DNA of 64,000 nucleotides from JAFECT01 sp035551675 (GCA_035551675.1 DASZMV010000090.1:62001-126000); one strand, 5' to 3'. Shown: positions 1 to 9,797, counted from the first letter of the stretch. Numbers and translations are program-made. The notes: generated by a model not told the origin, from the letters alone.

Positions 1-248
1 TCCTTTCGGGACTGCTGTTCGGCCTGGCGCACGCCGGGTGGGGCGGACTCGGCGGCGGACAGTTCGCGCTCTACGCCGCCATCGGCGCCATGGTGTCGAC
101 CGGCGTCCTCGGCCTCCTGCTCGCGATCGCCTACGTGCTCGGCGGCCGCAGCCTGACGCCGACCATGACCGCCCACGCGGTGATCAATCTCGCGGTCGAG
201 CCGTGGCTCCTGATGTACGCGATGCATGGCGGCTTCGGCCATCGTTAG
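1..248 (+). CDS. CPBP family intramembrane metalloprotease, C-terminal fragment
   Basis: This gene enters from the left edge and only its last 81 or so codons are present (reading frame begins at base 3, stop TAG at 246-248). The fragment holds FGLAHAGWGG and, near the end, HAVINLAVEPW. These match the FxxxH and HxxxN (glutamate-protease/Abi/CAAX) motifs of CPBP membrane proteases, with a hydrophobic helix between them. Such proteins cleave substrates inside the membrane; in bacteria most have no known substrate. The N-terminal EExxxR motif would lie outside the window, so activity cannot be judged. The following gene is convergent and 86 bp away. Confidence 0.8.
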   Translation, partial: LSGLLFGLAHAGWGGLGGGQFALYAAIGAMVSTGVLGLLLAIAYVLGGRSLTPTMTAHAVINLAVEPWLLMYAMHGGFGHR

Positions 249-334
249 GAGGGTGAGCCGCTGCGCCCGCACGGCGCCGACGGCATGGCGGAAATGGGCA
301 AGTTGGCGACCGCGAAGGCGATTACGGCGACGGT

Positions 335-1027
335 CTAACCGACCAGGCGCCACTGCAACGGAATGCGAATGTGCGCGCCAGCGACCGACTTGCCGTCGGA
401 TGTGGTCGGCGAAAGCTTGAAGTATTTCGCGAGCTTCAGTTCGGCATCACCAAAACCGAAGCCGTCGGGCGACTCTTCGATCGACTTGCAATTCTGTAGA
501 GTGCCCTGGGCGTCGGCTTCGCACTCCATCACCGAGTGACCGTTGACTCCTCCCTCCAAAGCCCGTCTCGGATAGGTCCTTCGCAATTCATCGGAATTGG
601 GACGCCTAACCCAGTGCGGCGCCGAAATGACGCCCACATTCGTGAAGCTCACCGCCGTGGGCGACCAATCGAGGATCACGCAGACCGGTTCGTTGAGATC
701 GACGTTTGCATAGTTCAGCATCAGCTTCGATTCGATCGATATCGAGGCTGCGCCAAATCCCGAACCTTGCGGCGACTCCGACGTCACAACGCAGTCACGA
801 ACCGAGTGATCGGGATTGAGGCGGCAACGCATCATCGTCACGCCCTTTTCCACCTTGGCGCGCTCGCTCTCTGGATAGGCGGAAAGAAGCGTCGCGGGAT
901 CAACCGACCATCGCCAGTAAGCGCCGGGCATCAGGGTGCATCCACGCTCGGGGACCTTCTGCGGCGGCGGCGGCGTGGTCACTACCAGGTCGGCGGCGAG
1001 CAGTAAGACTAGAAACGGCAGCATCAT
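335..1027 (-). CDS. Secreted protein with two TonB-C-like modules
   Basis: A 230-residue protein starting at ATG 1027, preceded by AGGGGGA 0-6 nt upstream; the frame stays open further upstream but that part reads as low-complexity shadow. An N-terminal hydrophobic signal (MMLPFLVLLLAADLVV) points to export. Two copies of a module follow: a WxxxP..... ..YP start, then MxCx..G.LxxC, then ESPxGxGFG and a final YxLSP...W strand. This is the pattern of TonB C-terminal-domain-like proteins common in Caulobacterales. Each module carries a cysteine pair about 11-13 residues apart (MRCRL...DC, MECEA...NC) that could form a disulphide in the periplasm. The gene follows the one-module paralogue at 1033-1404 by 5 bp and is presumably co-transcribed. 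The protein lacks the long proline linker and membrane anchor of a true energy-transducing TonB, so the function is unknown. Confidence 0.75.
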   Translation of the reverse strand: MMLPFLVLLLAADLVVTTPPPPQKVPERGCTLMPGAYWRWSVDPATLLSAYPESERAKVEKGVTMMRCRLNPDHSVRDCVVTSESPQGSGFGAASISIESKLMLNYANVDLNEPVCVILDWSPTAVSFTNVGVISAPHWVRRPNSDELRRTYPRRALEGGVNGHSVMECEADAQGTLQNCKSIEESPDGFGFGDAELKLAKYFKLSPTTSDGKSVAGAHIRIPLQWRLVG

Positions 1028-1032
1028 TCCCC

Positions 1033-1404
1033 CTACGACAACACGCCCCACGCCACGATCAACTGCGCGCGAAATCCCTTCACCGGCCTCCCCTTCGCGT
1101 CCGTCGGCGCCATGCGGTAGCGCGAGGTCAGGCGCAGGGTCGCGTCGCCGAAGCCTTCGCCCGGCGGCGTTTCGGAAACGATCGAGCAGGCCGCCAGCGA
1201 GCCGTCGTCCTGGGCTGTGCATTCGAGCACGACCCGGCCGTCGTCGTGCGCCTGTTTGGCGATCACCGGATATTCGCGGTCGATGTCGTCGCGGGTCGGT
1301 TGCGAAATCCAGACCGGCTCGAGCGTCACGACCCTGTGGTGGACCACCACGGTCCCGCTCGCGCCGGGAGCTGTGGCCAGGGAGGCGAGCAAGGCGATCA
1401 ACAT
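1033..1404 (-). CDS. Secreted single-module TonB-C-like protein
   Basis: A 123-residue protein with a short signal peptide (MLIALLASLATAPGASG) and one TonB-C-like module: WISQPTRDDIDREYP, then VVLECTAQDDGSLAACSIVSE, PPGEGFGDATLRL, SRYRMAP and a closing IVAWGV strand. The ATG at 1404 has GGAG about 7 nt upstream. It is the simplest member of a local family: its neighbour downstream (335-1027) has two modules and the protein at 3150-4310 has three. The pair of cysteines in VLECT...AACS is shared by all six modules. The module resembles PF03544-type domains, but without an N-terminal anchor an energy-transducer role is unlikely; a role in protein or ligand binding in the periplasm is only a guess. 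Confidence 0.75.
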   Translation of the reverse strand: MLIALLASLATAPGASGTVVVHHRVVTLEPVWISQPTRDDIDREYPVIAKQAHDDGRVVLECTAQDDGSLAACSIVSETPPGEGFGDATLRLTSRYRMAPTDAKGRPVKGFRAQLIVAWGVLS

Positions 1405-1468
1405 GGCCGTTCTCCGACACGCAACCTAAGCACGCGTCGGGGCGGGTGTCACCTGGAATGGCGGGCGT

Positions 1469-2722
1469 TCAGCGGTGGGGCTCGTCCGGCGGCGGTGGCG
1501 CTGGCGGCGGCGGGGCGGCGTCGTTGGGTGGGCCGTCGTCGGCTCCAGTGTCGGGCGGCGTGTCCTGGTCCGGCGACGCAGGCCGGTCGTACACGTGTGC
1601 GGGCCTTGCTGCCGCTTTGCGGCGCGGCGACAGGTCGTTCCTCGCCATGCTCCGCGTGCCGGGGCGTTGGTTGAGGAACACCACCTCGACGCCCTTGGTC
1701 ACCGCGCGCGCCAACTGCACCGCGTCCCAGTTGGTCAGGCGCACGCAGCCGTGCGAGGCGGTCTTGCCGATGTTCTGCGGCGCCGGCGCGCCGTGGATGC
1801 CGTAGGTGGGCTTGGACAGAGCGATCCAGACGACGCCGACCGGATTGTTCGGTCCCGGCTTGATCGAGAACGCGTGGTTCACGTGCGCGAAGTGGAGTTG
1901 CTTGGGATCGTAGTGGTAGGTCGGGTTCCAGTCGATGCGCGCGACCTTCAGGTCGCCGCTGGGCGACGGCTTGTCGGTGCTGCCGACGGTGGCGGGATAG
2001 TCGGCGATCAGACGCCCTGAGGCGTCGTACGCGCGCACGGCGGCGTGCGCCTTGTCCACCTCGACGCGCGCCACGGGTTCTGGAAGATCGGTCGTATCGG
2101 GCGCTGCGACCACGATGGTCGTTCCCGGCTTGGAGAAGTCGACGCCGGGGTTCAGCGACTTGAGCAGGGCCTCGCCCATGTGGAATTTCTCGGCGATGGC
2201 CTGGGTCGGCGAGAGGAAGCCCATGTACGGGAGCTTCGCCTGCGCCGGAAACTTCGCCGGCAGCGAGCCGATGAACGGACCCTGCACGTCCTGCGGCGCG
2301 ATCACGTAGTTCTGCAGCACCGGCCTCTTGTCGGCCGAGAGCGTCTGCCAGACCGCGGGCGTCAACTGGCCGTCGGGGTTCATGCCGTGCGCGGCCTCGA
2401 AGGCTGCGATGGCGTTGTGCACGTTCTCGCCGAACTTGCCGTCGATCACGCCGGGCGAAAAGTGCGCGCGGTCGAGCAGCACCTCGGCCTTGATCAGCAC
2501 CGGCGATGGACCCGCCTTCGCGGACGGCGGCGCATTCACCGCCGGATCGTAGGCGGCCGCGCCCACGCTTGGGATGATCGCGGCATTGGCGGGTTGCGGC
2601 GCAGCCGGCGCGGGGGGCGGCGTCGCGGCCGCCTGCGGCTTAGCGGCGGGCTGCGCCGGCTGATCGTTCGAACAGGCCGCCAGCACGGCGACGGAAAGAC
2701 CAAGCAACGTTACGCGAAACAT
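1469..2722 (-). CDS. L,D-transpeptidase lipoprotein with peptidoglycan-binding domain
   Basis: A 417-residue exported enzyme that cross-links or modifies peptidoglycan by L,D-transpeptidation. A lipobox (LAAC, Cys17) predicts a lipoprotein. After a Pro/Ala linker comes a PG_binding_1 domain (about residues 73-130, with VIDGKFGENVHNAIAAFE), then a YkuD catalytic domain (about 215-350). The catalytic signature is present: YGIHG with His310 and SHGCVRL with Cys326. A 65-residue Pro/Asp-rich tail follows, of unknown use. The start ATG at 2722 directly precedes the signal sequence. No close operon partner; the upstream interval holds the duplicated clpA 3' end. The family (ErfK/YbiS/YhnG type) is well known; the exact physiological role (3-3 cross-links or lipoprotein tethering) cannot be told from sequence. 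Confidence 0.93.
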   Translation of the reverse strand: MFRVTLLGLSVAVLAACSNDQPAQPAAKPQAAATPPPAPAAPQPANAAIIPSVGAAAYDPAVNAPPSAKAGPSPVLIKAEVLLDRAHFSPGVIDGKFGENVHNAIAAFEAAHGMNPDGQLTPAVWQTLSADKRPVLQNYVIAPQDVQGPFIGSLPAKFPAQAKLPYMGFLSPTQAIAEKFHMGEALLKSLNPGVDFSKPGTTIVVAAPDTTDLPEPVARVEVDKAHAAVRAYDASGRLIADYPATVGSTDKPSPSGDLKVARIDWNPTYHYDPKQLHFAHVNHAFSIKPGPNNPVGVVWIALSKPTYGIHGAPAPQNIGKTASHGCVRLTNWDAVQLARAVTKGVEVVFLNQRPGTRSMARNDLSPRRKAAARPAHVYDRPASPDQDTPPDTGADDGPPNDAAPPPPAPPPPDEPHR

Positions 2723-2840
2723 GGACGGACGCAGACCTCGACCGGACGTCCGAAGCTAAGTCTTTCAAACCAAATCGGTTCCGACCTCCGCCTCAGGAGC
2801 AGCCGGTTCATGAGACTGGCAACGACCCTAGCCCCAATGC

Positions 2841-2872
2841 AAAAAAGAGCCGCCCCGTTGGCGGAGCGGCTC
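2841..2872 (-). terminator. Rho-independent terminator, duplicate copy
   Basis: Stem GAGCCGC/GCGGCTC (2847-2853 with 2866-2872) closed by an inner CCG/CGG, read on the minus strand into six T. It lies just after the duplicated clpA 3' end at the same relative spacing as the terminator after the intact clpA, so it came with that duplication. It would now stop read-through toward the L,D-transpeptidase gene. Confidence 0.8.
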
Positions 2873-2885
2873 TGTGCTGTTTTAC

Positions 2886-3085
2886 AACCGTGGCGGTTGT
2901 CACACCGTCTCGGTTTCCTCGTCGTCAGCCTTGCGCTCGTCGGCGTTCTTGTCGGCTTCGACGTCGAAGGTGGTCTTGCCGTCCTTGAGGTCGACCACGA
3001 CGTGGCCGCCGCGAACCAGGCGGCCGAACAGGATCTCGTCGGCCAGCGGCTTCTTGATGTACATGACGCGTGCGCGCAGGCCGCC
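2886..3085 (-). pseudogene. clpA: Duplicated 3' end of clpA (gene fragment)
   Basis: Bases 2886-3062 match 4371-4547, the last 54 or so codons and stop of clpA, at a constant offset of 1485 with only four mismatches that I can find in the coding part. Translated on the minus strand it gives the ClpA C-terminus through DEETETV and the stop at 2900-2902 with one amino-acid change (Ile to Thr). The similarity fades from 3063 to about 3085, where six bases are missing relative to the real gene. No start codon or AAA+ part remains, so this cannot make a working ClpA. Together with the terminator copy it flanks the gene at 3150-4310. Confidence 0.9.
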
Positions 3086-3149
3086 GCGTTTTCAGGCGAA
3101 ACGTAGTCGCCAACCCGAGGCCTTTAGCAGAGCTGCGAGCACAGCGAGA

Positions 3150-4310
3150 TCATTGCCGCTCCCTCTCAAACGGCCAATCAATCGGCACCACGACGGTGGC
3201 ACCGGCGACGGAGGTTCCGTCGCTATCTTCCGGTTTCATGCGGTATTTGGGGACGAGCTGCAGAGCGGCTGAGCCAAAACCTCTGCCGGGCGGAGTCTCC
3301 CCAACGACCCGACAGTCGGAGAGGGTTCCGTCATCGCGTACGACGCACGTCATCGACGCATATCCCCCACTCCCCTTCGCGGTAGAATACGGATAGGCCC
3401 AGCGGAGATCGTCACTTGACGGTTGGTTCAGCCATTGCGCCGCGACCACGAATCGTTCCGCGCGCTTTGCGTTGGAAGGCGCAGCAACGTCGGTGCCCGC
3501 CAACGAACCTGTGGTCGCATCAACTAGATTCGATAGAGCACCCGCAACCTGAGCGTTCCAAACCGCAGACACACGCACCTTCTGTCCCGGAACCGGGTGT
3601 CCGGGAGACGACAGATCGAGCTGGTACTTCGCGGCGAGTTGCAACAGAGCACCGCCGAAGCCACGGCCGGGCACATGATACGTCTCGGACACTGCGCGGC
3701 ACGCCGAGAGGGTGCCCTCCCCCGTTACGACACATTCCATGATGGCGTATCCCCCGTCACTCGTCTCCGACGGATGGGCAAGATCGAATTCCAATGTAGA
3801 GGGCTTGTGCGTCCAGACGAGACCCTGCGTTGCGTCGGTGACTGAACCCGCAGCGACTTGCGTAGGCGGACCCGGCGGCGGCGCAGGCGAAAGACTGGGA
3901 GGCGGCGTAGCGCCCGCACGCGGCGGAAGTGGCGGAAGACCGGCGGTTGACGGACTCTCAGGCCAAAACACCAACAACTGCACCTGCAGCCCGACGAGGG
4001 ATCGCCCATCGGCGGCTACAGTCTTCACGCGATAAAGGGGTGCCAACGACAGCGCTGCGTTAGCAAAGGCGCGCGAGGTCGTTTCGCCCAGACGGCAGGC
4101 AAAGAGCTTCCCCTCGGGAGAAATCACGCAAGTCATCTGGGCATCGCCCGAGCGCCCCATCTCTACAACTGGATGGGCGCGCGTAACGTCGTCCTCGGAC
4201 GGAAGCTGCGTCCACTCCGGATTAGCAATCACTGGCCCGGGCTTGACGATTTGCGGCAACGGCGCGGATCCCGTAGCAACAGCAAACGCAACAACCAGCC
4301 CGGTAAGCAT
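3150..4310 (-). CDS. Secreted protein with three TonB-C-like modules
   Basis: A 386-residue exported protein. ATG 4310 is chosen over 4328 because GGAGGG sits 6 nt before it and the signal peptide (MLTGLVVAFAVATGSAPLP) starts there. Three TonB-C-like modules can be traced: WTQLPSEDDVTRAHP (about residues 33-110), WTHKPSTLEFDLAHP (about 160-245) and WLNQPSSDDLRWAYP (about 295-380). Each has the MxCx(8-9)GxLxxC cysteine pair and a GFG/AFA...YR(V/M) C-terminal half. A Pro-rich linker separates modules 1 and 2. It is a longer paralogue of the proteins at 335-1027 and 1033-1404. The gene lies alone between two copies of the clpA 3' end and terminator, so it may have arrived with that rearrangement. 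Function unknown. Confidence 0.75.
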   Translation of the reverse strand: MLTGLVVAFAVATGSAPLPQIVKPGPVIANPEWTQLPSEDDVTRAHPVVEMGRSGDAQMTCVISPEGKLFACRLGETTSRAFANAALSLAPLYRVKTVAADGRSLVGLQVQLLVFWPESPSTAGLPPLPPRAGATPPPSLSPAPPPGPPTQVAAGSVTDATQGLVWTHKPSTLEFDLAHPSETSDGGYAIMECVVTGEGTLSACRAVSETYHVPGRGFGGALLQLAAKYQLDLSSPGHPVPGQKVRVSAVWNAQVAGALSNLVDATTGSLAGTDVAAPSNAKRAERFVVAAQWLNQPSSDDLRWAYPYSTAKGSGGYASMTCVVRDDGTLSDCRVVGETPPGRGFGSAALQLVPKYRMKPEDSDGTSVAGATVVVPIDWPFERERQ

Positions 4311-4325
4311 CGCACCCTCCCGACG

Positions 4326-4357
4326 CAAATAAGAGCCTCCCCCTGGGGGAACGGCTC
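4326..4357 (-). terminator. Rho-independent terminator of clpA
   Basis: Stem GAGCC...GGCTC with inner CCCC/GGGG at 4333-4357, followed on the minus strand by a short T-rich stretch (TTATTTG). It begins about 28 nt after the clpA stop. The stem keeps the layout of the copy at 2841-2872 but differs in several bases. It also covers the region just before the TonB-like gene at 4310. Confidence 0.7.
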
Positions 4358-4384
4358 TGAACTAGATCACAGCCGTGGCGGTTG

Positions 4385-6697
<2,313 letters not shown>

Positions 6698-6707
6698 TGT
6701 AGACCTC

Positions 6708-7040
6708 TCAGTCCTTCTCCATGGTGCACTGAAGCGGGTGCTGGTGGCGTTGGGCGGTGTCGATCACCTGAGCGACTTTGGTTTCCGCCACTTCGAACGT
6801 GTAAACGCCACAGACCCCCACTCCATGCTGATGCACATGCAGCATGATCCGGGTCGCATCCTCGCGCGATTTGTTGAAAAATCGCTCAAGAACGTAAACC
6901 ACGAACTCCATCGGGGTGTAGTCGTCGTTGAGAATCAGGACGCGGTAGAGCGACGGCTTTGCCGTCTTGGGCTTGACCTGGGTGACGACCGCCGTCCCCG
7001 CCCCGCCTTGCTGAACTCCACCTTGCTTGCGCTCGGCCAC
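6708..7040 (-). CDS. clpS: ATP-dependent Clp protease adaptor ClpS
   Basis: A 110-residue adaptor that delivers N-degron substrates to ClpA. The fold signature is clear: YRVLILNDDYTPMEFVVYVL with the acidic/Met residues of the N-degron pocket, then the HVHQHGVGVCGVYTFEVAETKV segment that contacts ClpA. The N-terminal 28 residues are a flexible extension. The start is GTG at 7040. It lies immediately upstream of clpA in one transcription unit; the long non-coding interval beyond 7040 must carry the promoter. Nothing unusual in the protein. Confidence 0.97.
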   Translation of the reverse strand: MAERKQGGVQQGGAGTAVVTQVKPKTAKPSLYRVLILNDDYTPMEFVVYVLERFFNKSREDATRIMLHVHQHGVGVCGVYTFEVAETKVAQVIDTAQRHQHPLQCTMEKD

Positions 7041-7261
7041 CGACTTCGATCCCCGATATGGGCCCCGACGGAGGCCCGGATTCCTAGATTAGATAGGCTG
7101 ACGCTAACGCTTGGAAAGAGGATTCGCCTCGCTTCCGTTCATCCTAAACGTCGCACCCATCGCTCTAGATCAGGTTAACCAGTGTCACATGGCGATCTGT
7201 TGAAGGCGGCGTTCAGGGGAGCGTCAGGTGGGCGCCCGGCGCCGCTTCGGCAAGAACCCCC

Positions 7262-7352
7262 GGAATTAGGGGGACAGGATACCTAGCTCCCTCGCAACGC
7301 GGGCCTTATCCCAGGGAGGTTAGGGAGCTAGGTATCCTGTCCCCCTAATTCC
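7262..7352. repeat. 31-bp perfect inverted repeat (REP/MITE-like)
   Basis: Two arms of 31 bp, at 7262-7292 and 7322-7352, are exact reverse complements, with a 29-nt spacer. The arms contain AGGGGGACAGGATACC. The GGGGACAG start resembles palindromic repeats mobilised by RAYT (REP-associated Tyr transposases) in many bacteria, although no transposase lies in the window. In RNA it would form a very stable hairpin. There is no T-run next to it, so a simple terminator is less likely than a repeat element. Confidence 0.8.
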
Positions 7353-7363
7353 TTCAGGCAAAC

Positions 7364-7396
7364 AAAGGCCCGGGCAGTTTCCGGCCCGCGGGCTCT
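7364..7396. repeat. Imperfect hairpin resembling the phasin terminator
   Basis: The sequence from AAAGGCCCGGGC to CCCGCGGGCT can form an imperfect stem. It aligns well with the perfect terminator hairpin at 9741-9770 (shared order AAAG, CCCGGGC, GTT, CCGGCCCG, GGGCT). The two copies bracket the gntR-amidohydrolase pair. It could be a decayed duplicate or an independent GC-rich terminator; without a T-run its activity is doubtful. Confidence 0.4.
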
Positions 7397-7451
7397 GAGC
7401 AGTCGTTGGCGCAGGTCCGCAGCCGGACTTGACGGCGGCAGTCATCCCTGC

Positions 7452-7467
7452 ATCATGTATACATGAT
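7452..7467. promoter_or_regulatory. Palindromic GntR-type operator overlapping the gntR start
   Basis: ATCATGTATACATGAT is a perfect 16-bp palindrome. FCD-type GntR regulators commonly bind short palindromes with a central GTATAC-like core. It overlaps ATG 7463 and contains TATACA, which could be the -10 box if translation really begins at GTG 7487. The position fits negative autoregulation of the gntR-amidohydrolase operon. Confidence 0.6.
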
Positions 7468-8119
7468 ACATAGTGATCGACGTCTGGTGCGAAACCGGGC
7501 CCGCGACGACGTGCGCGGCCTGCTGCGGGATATGATCGTGGCCGGCGAGCTGGCCTCCGACGCGCGGGTCGAGGAGGTCGACCTGGCCTCCCGGATTGGG
7601 GTGAGCCGCACGCCGGTGCGCGAAGCCCTGATCGCCCTGGAGCAGGAAGGCCTGGTGAGATCCAGGCCGCACAAGGGATTTACTGTCATTGCGGCGGACG
7701 CCGCCCTGGTGCGCGAGACCTACCCCATCCTGGGGGCGCTGGAGATCGCCGCTATGCGACTCGCCTGGCCGGGGTTGCGGGACGCGGTTCCCGAGCTGTC
7801 CGAGCTGAACCGGCGGCTGGGCGCGGCGACCAGCCGGGTTGCCCAATATGAGTGCGACCGCGCGTTCCACGCCCGGCTGACGTCGGACTGCGGCAACGCG
7901 CGGCTTCTGGGCATGCTCGAGCGCGAGCGCACCCGCGCCCAGCGTTTCGACGGCGCTCAGAAACGCGGCACGGCCGACCTGACCGGCTCCTGCGCCGAAC
8001 ATATGAAGGTCGTCGCCGCGCTGAAGGCCGGAAAGCTCGAGGGCGCGACGGCGGTGTTGCAGGAGCACTGGGATCACGGGATCGAGGTGGTGATCGGCTG
8101 GCTGGAGACGTCCGCATGA
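7463..8119 (+). CDS. GntR family transcriptional regulator (FCD domain)
   Basis: A 218-residue DNA-binding regulator. Residues 9-75 form the winged helix-turn-helix (LLRDMIVAGELAS..., then LASRIGVSRTPVREALIALEQEGLV), and the rest is the all-helical FCD ligand domain typical of FadR-like GntR proteins, with its metal-ligand type Asp/His residues (CDRAFH, SCAEHM). The start is uncertain: ATG 7463 lies inside the palindromic operator with no Shine-Dalgarno, while in-frame GTG 7487 gives an N-terminus closer to the family norm. The stop overlaps the start of the amidohydrolase by 4 bp (ATGA), so the two are translationally coupled. It most likely controls that enzyme in response to its substrate or product. 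Confidence 0.93.
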   Translation: MIHSDRRLVRNRARDDVRGLLRDMIVAGELASDARVEEVDLASRIGVSRTPVREALIALEQEGLVRSRPHKGFTVIAADAALVRETYPILGALEIAAMRLAWPGLRDAVPELSELNRRLGAATSRVAQYECDRAFHARLTSDCGNARLLGMLERERTRAQRFDGAQKRGTADLTGSCAEHMKVVAALKAGKLEGATAVLQEHWDHGIEVVIGWLETSA

Positions 8120-9729
8120 CGGTGCGCACCGAAGTAGGGGCTGCCTTCGTCTGCCTGACCCTGGTTGCCGCGCCCTCTGGCGCGGCGGAGCCGGCGCCGA
8201 CGGCGTCCACAGCACAGGTCGCCGTCCATAAGCTGCAGCAGGATGTCGCCGCGGCCGAGGCGCTGGCGGCGCTGATGGCGTCTGTCCCGCGCCAACGGGT
8301 GCTGTTCCACAATGTGTCGCTGGTCGACCCCGTCGCCGGCGTCGTCGTTCCCGGCCGCAGCGTGATCGTCTCCGGACGCAAGATCGCCTGGGTGGGGGCC
8401 GCCGACGCCGCGCCGAAGGTCGACAACCTCCGGATCGTGGAGGGGACCGGACGCTATCTGGCGCCGGGCCTTAGTGACATGCACGTCCACACCAACAACC
8501 ACGGCGACTGGCTGCTGGACCTGTCGGCAGGCGTGACCACCGTGCGCGACATGGCCGGCTTTCCCTGGATGCTGAAAGCGCGCGAGGCGATCGACGCCAA
8601 CCGGCTGCTGGCTCCGGTAATCTATGTGGCCGGGCCGCTTATCAATGGCTTTCCGCTGGAGGGCTTCGCCATCGTGCCGCGCGACCCGGTCGATGCGCGG
8701 CGGATGGTGCGCCAGGAGGCAGCCTGCGGCTACGACTTCATCAAAGTGCACAACGTCGTCCCGATGCCGATCTTCGACGCCGTCGCCGAGGAGGCCAAGG
8801 CGCTGGACATGGATCTGGTTGGGCATGTGCCGCACGACATCCCGGTCCGCCACGCGGTGGAACGCGGAATGCGCACGATGGAACACATGAAGGGCTTCCT
8901 CAACGATGCGACCCTCACGCTGGGCGACACCGATTATGCCGCCGCGATCGACGGTCCGCCGGTGTGGAACACTCCGACCCTCTATGCCGGCCTCGCGCCG
9001 CTAAAGGGCGAAGAAGGCCGCACGCGGTTGAAGGCGCCGGACATTAGTTTCGCGCCGCTACGCGATCGCGAAGCGTGGACGCGAGATCTGGATACGCCCG
9101 ACGATGCCTCGATGAAGGCGTTCCGGGCGTCGCGCGCGATCCAGCTTTCGATTGTCGCCAAGCTTCACGCGGAGCACGCGCGGTTCCTCGCCGGTACGGA
9201 CTCCGCCAACTATCCGTTCCAGGTGCGCGGCTTCGCGCTTCTCGACGAAATGTCCATGCTTCAGGCGGCCGGCCTTAGCCCGGTGGAAACGCTGCAAGCC
9301 GCCACCAGCGAACCGGCCAAGGCCATGCGCGACGAGGGCGCGTTCGGGGAGATTAAGGTCGGCGAGCGCGCCGACCTGGTGCTGCTGGACTCGGATCCGA
9401 CCCGAGACACCGCCGCCTATCGCGGATCGGAAGGCGTCGTCGCGCACGGCTACTGGCTACCGCGCCGGGATATGGACCGCGCGATGGCGGCGCTCGCCGC
9501 GAGCTACGCGGAGGAAGATCGCGCGACGGTGATCGATCGACCGGCCGCCGAAGCGTTGCTCACCCGCCTCTCCACGCGCGAGAGCGACGGCGACGTGTTC
9601 AACGCCGGCGAGATCGAGGCGGCGGCCGATGCGCTGCGCACGGCCGGCTTCGTCGATATCGCCGACCGGCTGGCCGTGATCGCCTATGCGCCGACGCTCG
9701 GCCCATGCGCTGAGGTGCGTCCGCAGTAA
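8116..9729 (+). CDS. Secreted metal-dependent amidohydrolase
   Basis: A 537-residue enzyme of the amidohydrolase superfamily (imidazolonepropionase-like branch). A signal peptide (about residues 1-23, ending SGAAE) predicts export. The metal site is visible: DMHVHTN early in the TIM barrel, the FIKVH lysine, VGHVPH and EHMKG histidines, and the final Asp in LAGTDSAN; the C-terminal GEIKVGERADLVLLD strand closes the small beta domain. Relatives hydrolyse cyclic amides or dipeptides such as Xaa-Pro/Xaa-Arg; the substrate here is not evident. Start ATG 8116 overlaps the gntR stop (ATGA). A strong terminator follows 11 nt after the stop. The pair looks like a small self-regulated catabolic unit. 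Confidence 0.88.
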   Translation: MTVRTEVGAAFVCLTLVAAPSGAAEPAPTASTAQVAVHKLQQDVAAAEALAALMASVPRQRVLFHNVSLVDPVAGVVVPGRSVIVSGRKIAWVGAADAAPKVDNLRIVEGTGRYLAPGLSDMHVHTNNHGDWLLDLSAGVTTVRDMAGFPWMLKAREAIDANRLLAPVIYVAGPLINGFPLEGFAIVPRDPVDARRMVRQEAACGYDFIKVHNVVPMPIFDAVAEEAKALDMDLVGHVPHDIPVRHAVERGMRTMEHMKGFLNDATLTLGDTDYAAAIDGPPVWNTPTLYAGLAPLKGEEGRTRLKAPDISFAPLRDREAWTRDLDTPDDASMKAFRASRAIQLSIVAKLHAEHARFLAGTDSANYPFQVRGFALLDEMSMLQAAGLSPVETLQAATSEPAKAMRDEGAFGEIKVGERADLVLLDSDPTRDTAAYRGSEGVVAHGYWLPRRDMDRAMAALAASYAEEDRATVIDRPAAEALLTRLSTRESDGDVFNAGEIEAAADALRTAGFVDIADRLAVIAYAPTLGPCAEVRPQ

Positions 9730-9740
9730 TGCGCAAAAGA

Positions 9741-9770
9741 AAAGCCCGGGCCGTTACCGGCCCGGGCTTT
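9741..9770. terminator. Bidirectional rho-independent terminator
   Basis: A perfect 13-bp stem (AAAGCCCGGGCCG with its complement) around the tetraloop TTAC. A-rich flanks on one side give T-rich RNA on the other. It sits between the convergent amidohydrolase and phasin genes and can serve both. Confidence 0.9.
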
Positions 9771-9797
9771 CGCGAAGCGCCCGCTAGGGGGAGGGGA

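Larger units (their letters stand above)
7041..7462. other. Intergenic region between clpS and gntR
   Basis: About 420 bp without a credible gene. It separates the divergent clpS and gntR genes and so should hold both promoters. Visible contents are a GGTTAACC palindrome at 7173-7180, a large perfect inverted repeat at 7262-7352, an imperfect GC-rich hairpin at 7364-7396 and the GntR-type operator at 7452-7467, each listed separately. I could not assign sigma-factor boxes with confidence. Confidence 0.7.

Noticed and set aside
284..337. 17-codon ORF between the CPBP fragment and the TonB-like gene
   Set aside because: No ribosome binding site at a useful distance and no support beyond an open frame.
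1028..1420. Upstream extension of the two-module TonB-like protein to 1420
   Set aside because: The extra 131 residues overlap the one-module paralogue in another frame and are Arg/Gly-rich. The signal peptide and Shine-Dalgarno place the start at 1027.
7173..7180. GGTTAACC as a CtrA site upstream of clpS
   Set aside because: Only a half-site; the second TTAA at the N7 spacing is missing.
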